Assembly: GCA_014885115.2 (NCBI GenBank)
Contig: WKLE02000538.1
Location: 1 to 10,839, forward strand
Direction of reading: 5' to 3'
Source of the DNA: Asterionellopsis glacialis
Lineage: Eukaryota; Bacillariophyta; Plagiogrammaphyceae; Rhaphoneidales; Asterionellopsidaceae
Length of the DNA stretch: 10,839 bases
Below the pieces are notes generated by a model. It was not told the origin of the DNA. It saw nothing but the letters and a program-made list of their open reading frames with translations, and searched no databases. Positions 1-7,775 of the stretch are shown piece after piece; the stretch's first letter is position 1, and each line of letters opens with the position of its first letter. The translations under genes and the position numbers were made by a program.

Positions 1-684
1 ACACACACACACACACACACATTACCCAAGTTGAAATACTCCCCAGTAATAGTCACATCTATATACATTTAAAAAATACTATACCATTTTTTATAAAGAA
101 GAGAATACAACCATAAGGACCATATACATACCTTCTGTCAAATTCATTCATCATGGAGGTCCACCCATACTACCACTATCTTCTGAACATGATGGTACCG
201 AATTGGTATTCAGAAAGATGGTTTGCAGTACTGGAACAAATTAAAAAAAAGAAAATCATTATTATTATTATTGTGGTGACAACCAAGATGGACTTTTTGA
301 TCTACATCATCATGATCATCCTTATCTATAGCATGAAAACCAACGTAATAATACATCATGATATGGACCATTCTCATCATTACAAGATGTATTCGATATA
401 TATATATATATATATTTCCATTGGTACATGAATATCATAACTTGACCTTTTTTACAAAAAAATCTACAGATATACATTAATCATGATATGGATGGATGGA
501 TGGATGAGATGGTTGGAATGTCAATGATACTAATGAGGCAAAGACGAAAGAAAGTTAGATGAGAGAGAATAACAACAACGAAAAAGTTCCATATAGAAGA
601 ATTTGATGATAACGAATTTCATTCAAGTGCTATATATTATGATGGGTCGGCATCATTATCATGCATGCATGCATGCATGCATGC
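1..684. repeat. Microsatellite-rich stretch
   Basis: Several simple repeats are seen directly: (AC)10 at 1-20, a run of ATT units at 258-272, an AT dinucleotide run at about 396-414, GGAT units at 488-506 and six perfect ATGC units at 661-684. No intact gene is visible. A 92-codon open frame at 153-431 is built largely from repeat-derived Ile, His and Tyr codons and is not called. Confidence 0.85.
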
Positions 685-842
685 AAACAAAGTATTTCGA
701 AATCTGTCAACATGTCGAACTCGGGGGTCTTGGTAGGAATTACAGTCTACAAGAATAGAGGATGGATTCCATAATAGAGCAGTATTGCAACGACAGTTAC
801 ACACGAACTGGTGGAAATCATGTATATGTATATTCCAAATAG
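488..842 (+). pseudogene. Possible decayed coding remnant, family unknown
   Basis: One plus frame runs from an ATG at 488 to a TAG at 734 with a single internal TGA at 560-562. It encodes a mixed acidic stretch (E-E-F-D-D-N-E-F near 600). After the (ATGC)6 tract a second frame from 681 continues with coding-like composition to a TAG at 840, with one internal TAG at 756-758. The frame switch falls at the ATGC repeat, as expected if repeat-length change broke an older gene. A further short coding-like frame lies near 1120-1235. I recognise no family, and chance open frames in A+T-rich DNA remain a real alternative. Confidence 0.2.
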
Positions 843-1468
843 AATCTCATATTATACATGAGAATGTAAAGGGTATAAGTGTTATATATACATTGTGATT
901 TCGAATAACAATAATTCAAAACTGAATGTGTGGAAGGTATTTGATTTCTGAAATAATACCAAGAGTTGCCAACTTGAATACAACAACAATCGTCATTCCT
1001 TATTTTTAATATTGTTATTTTGGTAAAATTAGAAATATGATCACCACAAGATAATGATGTACTAATATTATTATATTGGTAGATCCAGATGTAACACCTC
1101 CGGTATTTCATCTGTAGAATGAAAACTCCAAGGACAGAATCACAACAAAGAGCCACAACAACAAATGATACCAATACATGGAAAGAAGAATTAAAACTAT
1201 TGTCAGTACATGATGAAAATGTATGTAATTGATTATTAGTCAGCAAAATAATTATGACTATATGACTTTCTAGTAGAAGGTGTAGTACACTCGTCAGTTG
1301 TGCCATTATGAAAAATTCCTGCTACCTTGGCTTTTCCTTTCTGACTATATCGTTTCTCCTACCATCCTTTTACTGTTCGCTGCTATTAATGGGGGGGGGG
1401 TCTCTTTCTTTCTTTTCCTCCGCTTCAAGCAAAAAAGACAAATCACCGCAAAACATTACTAAAGTTTC
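843..1468. other. Non-genic stretch downstream of the ABC gene
   Basis: This stretch holds no gene I can support. A 162-codon minus frame at 818-1306 has irregular, Tyr/Ile/Cys-rich low-complexity composition and no recognisable motif. A run of ten G at 1391-1400 is followed by a pyrimidine tract to about 1426. The part nearest 1468 probably includes the 3' UTR of the minus-strand ABC gene. Confidence 0.5.
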
Positions 1469-2889
1469 CTATTTTTCAACATCGACACCGTTGGGATTAC
1501 CTTCTTGGTGTTGTGTAAGTTTTTCCAAGACACTTTTACCGTACAATTCAGTTTGTAAATCATGGAAACTTTCATCCATCAATGCTTCCTTCTTTTTCAT
1601 GGCAGCTTGAGCTTTAAAATGGTTACGGAAATAGGCAATACTGGAAATTGTAAAGAATACAGCCACACCCACAAAGGAGCTTAATATAAGACAAAGCAAA
1701 TCATTTTCAGGACAGCCGTCCATATCATCCCCTACCGAGGATAACATGCACCAAAAGTAAAATCTTGGGAACAAATACCGTAAGGCCTTGATACCAGCTA
1801 CACCAGCACCCGGTGAAAACGTTGTAGAGAAGAATATCATTAATAAAAATGGTAAACTCCCGATAATTTGCACAAGTTCCAATCCAAAGTTGGAATAGAT
1901 TGCAATAGCCACAAAGGGCAAAGTGAGGGATGCAAAGTCAAAAAAGATAGCCACAAAGTACTTGAATTCACTTAATGTATCAATTACTAAATTGACACAA
2001 CCAAAGTAAATACAACAAATGGCAAACATATTGACAAGTGTGAGCATAGTTTTCAGTGTTTTGTTCATCGCCTTGGACGAATGGAGGAGTGCCTCAGCTT
2101 CTTCGGACATGAAGATACGCCAATCTGCCAATGTCAAGAGGTAGGGTTGGATTGAAAAGTAGGCCAAAATACCGCCCGCAATGACAACCAATACTTCGTT
2201 TTCAGGTGCTGAATCCCAATATGTTGCAATGAAGAGTACATAGCAAAAGATGGCAAATCCAAAAACTCCAATCAGTCCTGCATTGTTGGCAATCTCCGTG
2301 TCGTAAAAGAATTTGAAATCTTCATTCGATGCTGTATAGACATAGTCTTGTCCAACACTTAGAGCATGCAATGCCTTTTCACGATCCACCTTTTCACGGG
2401 TATTGATTTTCACTGTTGATCGATCAATCGCAGATACTGTAATAGTATTATCTGACATTTCAGTTAATGTTTCCACATGATCATTGGTGACCAGCAAAAT
2501 GTTATGTAACTTTCTCATTTCATTTAATCGTTTTACGATAAAGGGGACAAAGTCATCTGTCACACCTGCAAAGGGTTCATCTAATACAATCAGTAATTCC
2601 TTTTGTGATTTTGTACGTTGATAAATTAATTCAAACAATAACATTTTACGTTGTCCACCAGAAAGTCCGGCGGTAAATTCACCTGCCATTGTACCACCAA
2701 TTTTAATGCTTTGATCCTTCTTTTCATTTACATAAATATCCCAGTACGGGAGCTGTGTAGGATCAAAGTTGGGGATCCTGTTCACAGTCACATAGGGACG
2801 CAGAGAATGGTATTGACGAATGTAGGTACATTTATGATGTTTCGCTACATCATTTAAAAAAGTAGTTTTACCAGATCCACTCGATCCGA
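1469..2889 (-). CDS. ABCG-like ABC half-transporter, main exon
   Basis: This exon encodes an ATP-driven membrane transporter half: an N-terminal nucleotide-binding domain followed by a membrane domain. Numbering follows a 479-residue model that includes the candidate first exon. Walker A GSSGSGKTT is at 8-16, the Q-loop Gln at 32, signature LSGGQRK at 82-88, Walker B LLIVLDEP at 105-112 and the H-loop TNDH near 141-144. Six hydrophobic segments follow (about 210-229, 239-260, 289-310, 317-339, 345-365, 404-426), then a charged tail. The order of domains is that of ABCG/White proteins, which are usually near 600 residues. This one is short, mainly because only 18 residues separate the Walker A Lys from the Q-loop, and its D-loop reads FAGVTDD. 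The frame is open upstream through Walker A, with an in-frame TGA at 2932-2934. An AG at 2890-2891 is the likely splice acceptor. It ends in TAG at 1469-1471. Substrate unknown; it would act as a dimer. Confidence 0.88.
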
Positions 2890-3234
2890 CTGAAGTTTTG
2901 TTTTGTGTGTTTGGTCATGATGGTGATTCCCAAGGACAAGATAATGGATAGAAAAACCGGTCGAAAATAAGAAACACACCAGATCCGGAAACAGTTTGAT
3001 TTTTTAAAAAAAACTATGTGAGATGGCGAAGTAAGAATTCTCAGTAAGGACAATTAAGTACATCCGTGCGAGATTGGTATGATGTTTTTTTTTCATCATC
3101 ACTCGCTACGAAAATACCAATGCAGAACATGGATGAAATAGACGTCTCTTGAAAATACCAATGCAGAACATAGATGAAATAGACGTCTTTACACCGTAAT
3201 GGATCCTCCTCTTACCGCAAACCGTGAGAGTCAT
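2890..3234 (-). other. Candidate first exon and intron of the ABC transporter gene
   Basis: Walker A begins directly after an in-frame stop, so an upstream exon is needed. The best candidate is an ATG at 3234 with a 19-nt coding exon (3234-3216) followed by a strong donor GTAAGA at 3215. Joining it to the acceptor CTTCAG at 2890 keeps the frame and gives M-T-L-T-V-C-V before Walker A, matching the hydrophobic strand that precedes this motif in ABC ATPases. The intron would be 326 nt, about three times the introns of the other spliced gene here. An alternative donor near 2980 gives a 95-nt intron, but its upstream frame meets a stop after about a dozen codons and has no Met. The first exon is inference and could lie elsewhere. 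Confidence 0.45.
3110..3190. repeat. 41-bp tandem duplication with a diverged third copy
   Basis: Two adjacent units of about 41 bp (3110-3150 and 3151-3190) both start GAAAATACCAATGCAGAACA and end in GACGTCT; they differ at only a few positions. A degenerate copy of the first 24 bases is seen at 3292-3315. The pair lies inside the proposed intron of the ABC gene and the third copy lies just upstream of its candidate first exon. Confidence 0.85.
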
Positions 3235-3410
3235 ATTCTGCTTTCGTTTGTAATGTGGTCGATTAAACAACACAATGTGTGATGAAATGATGAAAATAAC
3301 AATGCAAAGGATGAAGCTTGGTTCAGAAAAACCACGTCACAGAAATGCGCCATCATAGAGGACTACCGTCAGATTCATTTCTCTAGAGAGAGATAATCTG
3401 AAAAAAACTC

Positions 3411-3600
3411 CAGGTAGGGTCCTATAATAATTCTACTCAGTTAGTACCGACCCTGTCTCTCTAGTACTACCGGTAGAACTACAGGTAGTACCTGGTACTC
3501 TACCCTCTACATGTACCTGGTAGGACCCTAGGACTACATTAGTCTCTACCTGGTAGAGTAGTAACATATTCCCCTCATGGTACTTACTACATGGTATTAA
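3411..3600. repeat. Cluster of TACC/GGTA palindromes
   Basis: The stretch is built from short self-complementary words: CTACCGGTAG at 3467-3476 (perfect 10-bp palindrome) and TACCTGGTA at 3489-3497, 3514-3522 and 3547-3555, with flanking GGTAG and CTACC words. AGGGTCCTA at 3416-3424 is the reverse complement of TAGGACCCT at 3521-3529. An open frame on the minus strand here is repeat-driven. Function is unknown; it could fold as RNA or bind a dimeric protein. Confidence 0.6.
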
Positions 3601-3610
3601 TACAACCGCT

Positions 3611-3653
3611 TGGAATTTCCGAGTCACACGAAATTCCAAAAAAGTACCGGTAC
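3611..3653. repeat. 9-bp inverted repeat next to a 10-bp palindrome
   Basis: TGGAATTTC at 3611-3619 and GAAATTCCA at 3630-3638 are exact reverse complements with a 10-nt spacer. GTACCGGTAC at 3644-3653 is a perfect palindrome. Both lie about 100 bp upstream of the first tRNA-Pro gene. No role can be assigned from sequence alone. Confidence 0.5.
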
Positions 3654-3749
3654 AATAAACCGGACAGTGCGTTTAGCTTGTAAACAGAATTTGTTTATGT
3701 ATCGCTTTTTTCCGTTTCTACATAGGAACGAGTTGAGGATAATTCGTGC

Positions 3750-3821
3750 GTCCGTTTGGTCTAGAGGTATGATTCCTGCTTTGGGTGCAGGAGGTCCCGG
3801 GTTCAAACCCCGGAACGGACC
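3750..3821 (+). tRNA. tRNA-Pro (anticodon TGG)
   Basis: This 72-nt gene folds into a full cloverleaf. The acceptor stem is GTCCGTT (3750-3756) with AACGGAC (3814-3820) and discriminator C at 3821. The anticodon stem is CCTGC/GCAGG with loop TTTGGGT, placing anticodon TGG at 3782-3784 (reads CCA-type proline codons). The T stem is CCGGG/CCCGG with loop TTCAAAC. The internal A box (TGGTCTAGAGG) and B box (GGTTCAAACCC) of a Pol III gene are present, TTTT follows at 3822-3825, and no CCA is encoded, all as expected for a eukaryotic nuclear tRNA. It has no intron. Its only difference from the partner at 4072-4143 is A instead of T at 3765 in the D-loop region. Confidence 0.97.
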
Positions 3822-4071
3822 TTTTGCTTTTGACCTGCTCATTTACCCTACCAGTTATGGTATTGGTGTTCTTCCTGAAACGACATCATATCATGCGGTA
3901 CCAGTACACAGGCTTCGTTTCACGATGGTTTCATTGACTACTCTCAATCAAAAAATACACAACGATAGGAACGAGATTTTCAAATTTTGTTGTTCCGCGG
4001 GGAAGAAAGGATCTTTTTTTTACTGTTTGGTGAGAACAGCACTTTTTCAACATAAAAAAACAAAAATGACC
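3822..4071. other. Spacer between two convergent tRNA genes
   Basis: This 250-bp A+T-rich spacer starts with the T-run terminator of the first tRNA gene (3822-3825) and ends with the A-run (4062-4066) that is a T5 terminator for the second gene on the minus strand. No gene is visible. Open frames crossing the area only read through the tRNA sequences. Confidence 0.7.
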
Positions 4072-4143
4072 GGTCCGTTCCGGGGTTTGAACCCGGGACC
4101 TCCTGCACCCAAAGCAGGAATCATACCACTAGACCAAACGGAC
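4072..4143 (-). tRNA. tRNA-Pro (anticodon TGG), inverted copy
   Basis: This is a second 72-nt tRNA-Pro on the minus strand, facing the first. Acceptor strands are at 4137-4143 and 4073-4079, with discriminator C (plus-strand G at 4072). Anticodon, T arm and both internal promoter boxes equal the first copy; the A box reads TGGTCTAGTGG, the more usual form. A T5 terminator follows on the minus strand (4062-4066). Flanks outside the tRNA show no similarity to those of the first copy, so only the tRNA itself is shared. Confidence 0.97.
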
Positions 4144-4798
4144 TGGATAGAGTGAGACACGCTGGAAGGATCGTCGGACTCTGTTTCGACGACGGAGAAA
4201 TTTTAATTCCATGATATCTAGTAGTATGGCTAAAACGAATTTTTTCCTTTGCTTATTATTTTTTTATTACTGCAACAATTTTCCACTCAATTTTTTATCC
4301 CCCTGCCTCCCTCCCCCCTTTTCATTTTCTTGCTTCTCTCGTTCAAGAGGATAGTCATTTACCATATACATTATTCTGACGGACATGTATTTATTGTGAG
4401 ACCAATCAACCCACGCAAAGTATGTCAGCAGTTAGTAGAGACGATATGTTCAATTGATAATTGTACAATTGGTTTTATGCGCTGTATTGTGCACCTCAAT
4501 AATATGTAAAAATTTGACTGGACATCCCATCATGAACATTGAAATTGTTCGGAATGGTATCTTTCAAGTTTTGTTGTTGAGGCCTACCACTTATAGAAAT
4601 CTACTAGAGAGAAAAGGTTAATGTTAGACAACTGTACAAGTATGTTCATGTACAGAAGACATTCTCCTTCGTCAACGTACATCAGCCAAATTCCATCACT
4701 TTCTCGTCAGGTCCTACCCTCGAAGAGAAACAGTCCATCTACCATTCAACCATGGCCTGAGCAAAGCGACTGCTGCTGACAATCCATGCATAATTGTC
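4144..4798. other. Intergenic region upstream of the DUF4336 gene
   Basis: There is no convincing gene. A pyrimidine-rich tract lies at about 4250-4350. CTGTACA at 4632-4638 and TGTACAG at 4649-4655 form an exact 7-bp inverted repeat with a 10-nt spacer, about 145 bp before the next start codon, and could be a regulator site. A plus open frame at 4249-4509 is Phe/Leu-rich at its start and matches nothing I know. The promoter and 5' UTR of the plus-strand gene should lie here, but I see no clear TATA or initiator. Confidence 0.45.
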
Positions 4799-6331
4799 AT
4801 GAATTACGTGCTAAAACAGAGAAGGACAGGGGGCATGATATTTCGTCTGATGAAAATAGCACTCCTTACTGGCTTCCTTCTTCCACATCATGTTACCAAT
4901 GCCTTTACTAGAACAACATCAAAATCTGCTTTGCTAGCATTGACGTCGAGTTCTGGATGCAGTACATCATGTTGTACACAGAGGCATCCGATACTTCTTT
5001 CGTTGAATGAGAATAGTGATTGTGAAGGATCTGCTAGCATCAATCGACGATCCGTGCTTACATCGTCCATTTCAATGGTCTCGGCTGCATCAGCAGCGTT
5101 GCTATCGACGGCAGTCCCCAAACCGGCAAATGCCGAAATAACCAAGGACGCAAACTGGCCCCTCTGGACGGCACTGCCGGTTGCTCCATACTCGAGACGA
5201 AGGACAATAATGAAAAAGGTTGCCAATGGTGTGTACACCTTTGATCAGCTCATTGGCATTTACTACGTTCACGTTCCAATACGCATGACTGTCTGTGCGA
5301 TTGGTGGTGGATTGTTTGTGTATGCTCCCGTGGCGCCTACCAAGGAGTGTTTGTCGCTGCTTCAACCATTGGTGGAACAGTATGGTCCGGTCAAGACTAT
5401 TGTCTTGCCTTCAGTTGCAGTAGAACACAAAGTAAACGCTGGGCCATTCGCCCGAACGTTTCCAGACGCCGACTTTTATGTGGTAGATAGACAGTATTCG
5501 TTCCCCTTGAATCTACCCTCTCGTACACTCGGTCTCCCGTCTTGGACCAAGGTATTGCCGGAATCTGACAATAATGATATCGATTTATGGAATGGAGAAT
5601 TGGAGCACGAGGTGCTCACGGTCAAGCCGGGTATTGGAAGTGAGTTCCAAGAGGCGGCCTTCTTCCACAAAGCATCTGAGACTCTGCTATTGTGCGATAC
5701 TCTTGTCGCTGTGAATGATGAACCGCCTGCCATATTAACGGAAGAGCCTGAATATGTCCGTGCTTTGCTGTTTCATGCTCGAAATGGCCCTCTTGAACTT
5801 GTGGCTGACACACCGGAGAATCGCCGCAAGGGATGGAGACGCATCGTGCTGCTCTTTAACTTTTTCTTTCCTGGTGCCGCTGTGGCAGACCTTGGCGTGA
5901 AGCCACTGTTACGACTGGATCCATCGTACAAGTACGGATGGGGTGGCTGGCTACCATTTTCCTGGAAAAGTGAAGCTGCCGAGTTGAAAGCATTTGATGT
6001 GTACAGCCAAGGTGGTGCACCAACAATCTTTCCTATCATTCAAATCATATTGGCGAGAGGCAATTCAGGTGAGGCAACACAGAAATGGGTTCAAAAGGTT
6101 GCGCAGTGGCCCTTTCGCCGAGTGATTCCGCAGCATTTAGATGCACCATTGGCCTTGGGTCCAGAAGGATTTGCCCAAGCATTTTCGTTCATTGAAAAGG
6201 GTTTCAATGAAGTTAGATTTTGTGACGAGGATGTCAAGTTTCTTCGTCAAGCCGAGGAAGGTTTTTTAAACTTTTCAGTCTACAAATCAAACCTAGGGAC
6301 GCTGAGAGGCCAGAGTAATTGTGAACTCTAG
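4799..6331 (+). CDS. DUF4336 protein, plastid (probably thylakoid lumen) targeted
   Basis: This intronless 510-residue protein has layered targeting signals. A hydrophobic ER signal peptide (about 18-35) ends at T-N-A-F (33-36), resembling the ASAF-type cleavage site of diatom plastid precursors, and a Ser/Thr-rich transit region follows. A second signal has R-R-S-V-L at 83-87, a hydrophobic Ala/Ser stretch and A-N-A|E at 110-113, like a twin-arginine lumen signal. The mature part (from about 114) matches DUF4336, a family I recall as related to metallo-beta-lactamase folds. The strongest match is GPVKTIVLPS with EHK and FPDADFYV at 196-228. H210, D300 (LLLCDTL) and H446 (VIPQHLDAP) sit where metal ligands could lie; this is inference. 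Enzymatic activity is unknown. Met13 (4835) or Met18 (4850) could be the true start, as both sit closer to the signal peptide. It ends in TAG at 6329-6331. Confidence 0.9.
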   Translation: MNYVLKQRRTGGMIFRLMKIALLTGFLLPHHVTNAFTRTTSKSALLALTSSSGCSTSCCTQRHPILLSLNENSDCEGSASINRRSVLTSSISMVSAASAALLSTAVPKPANAEITKDANWPLWTALPVAPYSRRRTIMKKVANGVYTFDQLIGIYYVHVPIRMTVCAIGGGLFVYAPVAPTKECLSLLQPLVEQYGPVKTIVLPSVAVEHKVNAGPFARTFPDADFYVVDRQYSFPLNLPSRTLGLPSWTKVLPESDNNDIDLWNGELEHEVLTVKPGIGSEFQEAAFFHKASETLLLCDTLVAVNDEPPAILTEEPEYVRALLFHARNGPLELVADTPENRRKGWRRIVLLFNFFFPGAAVADLGVKPLLRLDPSYKYGWGGWLPFSWKSEAAELKAFDVYSQGGAPTIFPIIQIILARGNSGEATQKWVQKVAQWPFRRVIPQHLDAPLALGPEGFAQAFSFIEKGFNEVRFCDEDVKFLRQAEEGFLNFSVYKSNLGTLRGQSNCEL

Positions 6332-7247
6332 ACTTTTTACTATTCAAATTAGACTACAAGGACAAAATCCCTTCTTCTCGTTATTGTGTACATCATAATG
6401 TCTTTTATTCAACAAAATTCTTACTTTTTCGTCGATAGATATCAAAAAGGTAATACTCACAAACACGAACAACCAAATTGATTGGAACTTCAAGATAAAA
6501 ATTCTCCACCATCGTCGTTGTTACAATTCGCAGAAATACAAGAATCATGGCATTGTGACTACTAAGGTCCAGAAGAAATAGGTAAACTGGTCAAACTTGA
6601 ATGTTGGTCTTGAGATTCGTTGGAACATGAAAACTCTAGTTATAATGAAAAACAGACTCACAATTCTTTAACAGCTCGAAAGTATAAAAGCTGATTGTTT
6701 TGATTGTTGATGCGTCGATCGACTTTGAAATAATTTAAAATATGTGCATATGGAAATTTCTTTTTAAAATACCTGTCTCCATCATTCTTGTGGTATCTTG
6801 GCGTAGTCTGTCTCTTAATTGCGACCAACAATAATCTCAATGGGAATTACTTTTTGACGTTGCCACTTTTGTATGAAGTGCTGTTTTTCAAGCAATCAAA
6901 GTTGTTTTGCTGCAAACACGTGGCTTGGTAAAAGGGTGTATTTCTCTTCGTCAATATGCATTTGGGTAATGTCTGTTTGTTTGCGGTAACAAAATAGAAG
7001 ACGTACCTCAACTTGGAGAGAAAGAAACAACAATCTTCTGGTGCAGTTCTTGTTCTAAAATAGCTAGGCATTTGCGTTACATTTTAGAATTGTGAAGCAC
7101 CCTATATAATCTTTCTGGTAGTTTTTTGGGATGATTGCGATTTCATCTGGTCAATATCATTTTTGTGCTGCGGTTTTAGGATAGAGAAAGGAAAAACTTC
7201 TGACGGCTATTATTTGCGTTCACTCTGTGAATCAAAGCTACGGAGCC
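6332..7247. other. Long A+T-rich stretch with no supported gene
   Basis: The left part should hold the 3' UTR of the DUF4336 gene. Two minus open frames (6658-6840 and 6847-7071) have no recognisable motif. The second begins at an ATG, has fairly ordinary composition and contains a donor-like AG|GTACGT, so a short spliced gene cannot be fully excluded. I see nothing else. Confidence 0.4.
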
Positions 7248-7772
7248 TTAACCCATGATGTCGAGTGTCCATCCAATATGTACACCACCTAACTTATTCC
7301 TTACAGTAGGAGATGAACCCGCTGGCATCATACCTCGTCCAATTTCTACATTTTCTTCAATACGGTACCAGATAAGTTTCATGATCTTGAACACATTTAC
7401 TAGCCATTTCCCAGCTCGAGGACTAACACCGGCAGCCAAGCAAGCTTCTTAGAGCATTACAGCTTCCTTCTCCGAAATGGTCAATATTGTTCGAGGTATC
7501 ATAGTTTTCACTTGCGAAGGTGAAGGGGTTCCATTGGTAGTGAGGCTGCTCCTACCCACTTGCTTTGTCAGTGGGATCTTCAACAGTCTCTTGCCCTTCA
7601 GGGAGATTCTCATTTTTCTCTTCTTCTTCTCCGTGATTTTCCTTTGTCTTTCCTACTCTGTCACCAACGTCAACTACATCTTATGAACATCATTTAATCT
7701 TCTGATTTCATCCCAAAATGCTTCTTGTGTGGTTTCGTTAGTGGAGTCTTTAACTTTCTCTTCTGCGTTTTT
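7248..7772 (-). pseudogene. Broken coding region of unknown family
   Basis: Three minus-strand segments have strong purine-first, acidic or mixed coding composition. Segment A (7772-7677) ends at TAG 7674-7676 and includes EAFWDEIRRLNDVHK. Segment B (7680-7555), one frame away, is Glu/Asp/Lys-rich and ends at TAG 7552-7554. Segment C (about 7559-7248) returns to frame A, carries an in-frame TAA at 7462-7464 between VML and EACLAAG, then continues through GKWLVNVFKIMKLIW and GRGMMPAGSSP to a TAA at 7248-7250. So two compensating frameshifts and one nonsense codon are needed. An internal repeat, ETVEDPTD in segment B and EKVKDSTN in segment A, is aligned codon by codon, supporting both frames as one former protein. 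I do not recognise the family. Multi-exon structure or sequencing error are alternatives. Confidence 0.45.
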
Positions 7773-7775
7773 TTA

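Noticed and set aside
153..431. 92-codon plus-strand open frame
   Set aside because: Runs of Lys, Ile and Tyr/Ile codons come directly from A, ATT and AT repeats; another frame over the same bases has better composition but is broken.
818..1306. 162-codon minus-strand open frame
   Set aside because: Its composition is irregular and Tyr/Cys/Ile-rich, no motif is visible, and plus-strand frames in the same bases look at least as coding-like.
1469..2791. ABC transporter starting at the GTG at 2791
   Set aside because: The same frame continues upstream through an intact Walker A motif to 2889, so a start at 2791 would remove the ATP-binding loop.
3610..4155. 181-codon plus-strand open frame crossing both tRNA genes
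   Set aside because: Much of it is the translation of the two tRNA-Pro genes in sense and antisense (for example GAGGPGFKPRNGP), a known source of false proteins. A matching minus frame at 3624-3842 has the same cause.
4171..4192. TCGTCG/CGACGA 6-bp inverted repeat just outside the second tRNA gene
   Set aside because: Arms are short and the position, upstream of a minus-strand Pol III gene with internal promoter, gives no clear role.
4888..6039. Several minus-strand open frames opposite the DUF4336 gene
   Set aside because: They are antisense shadows of a long, well-supported plus-strand gene and show no family motif.
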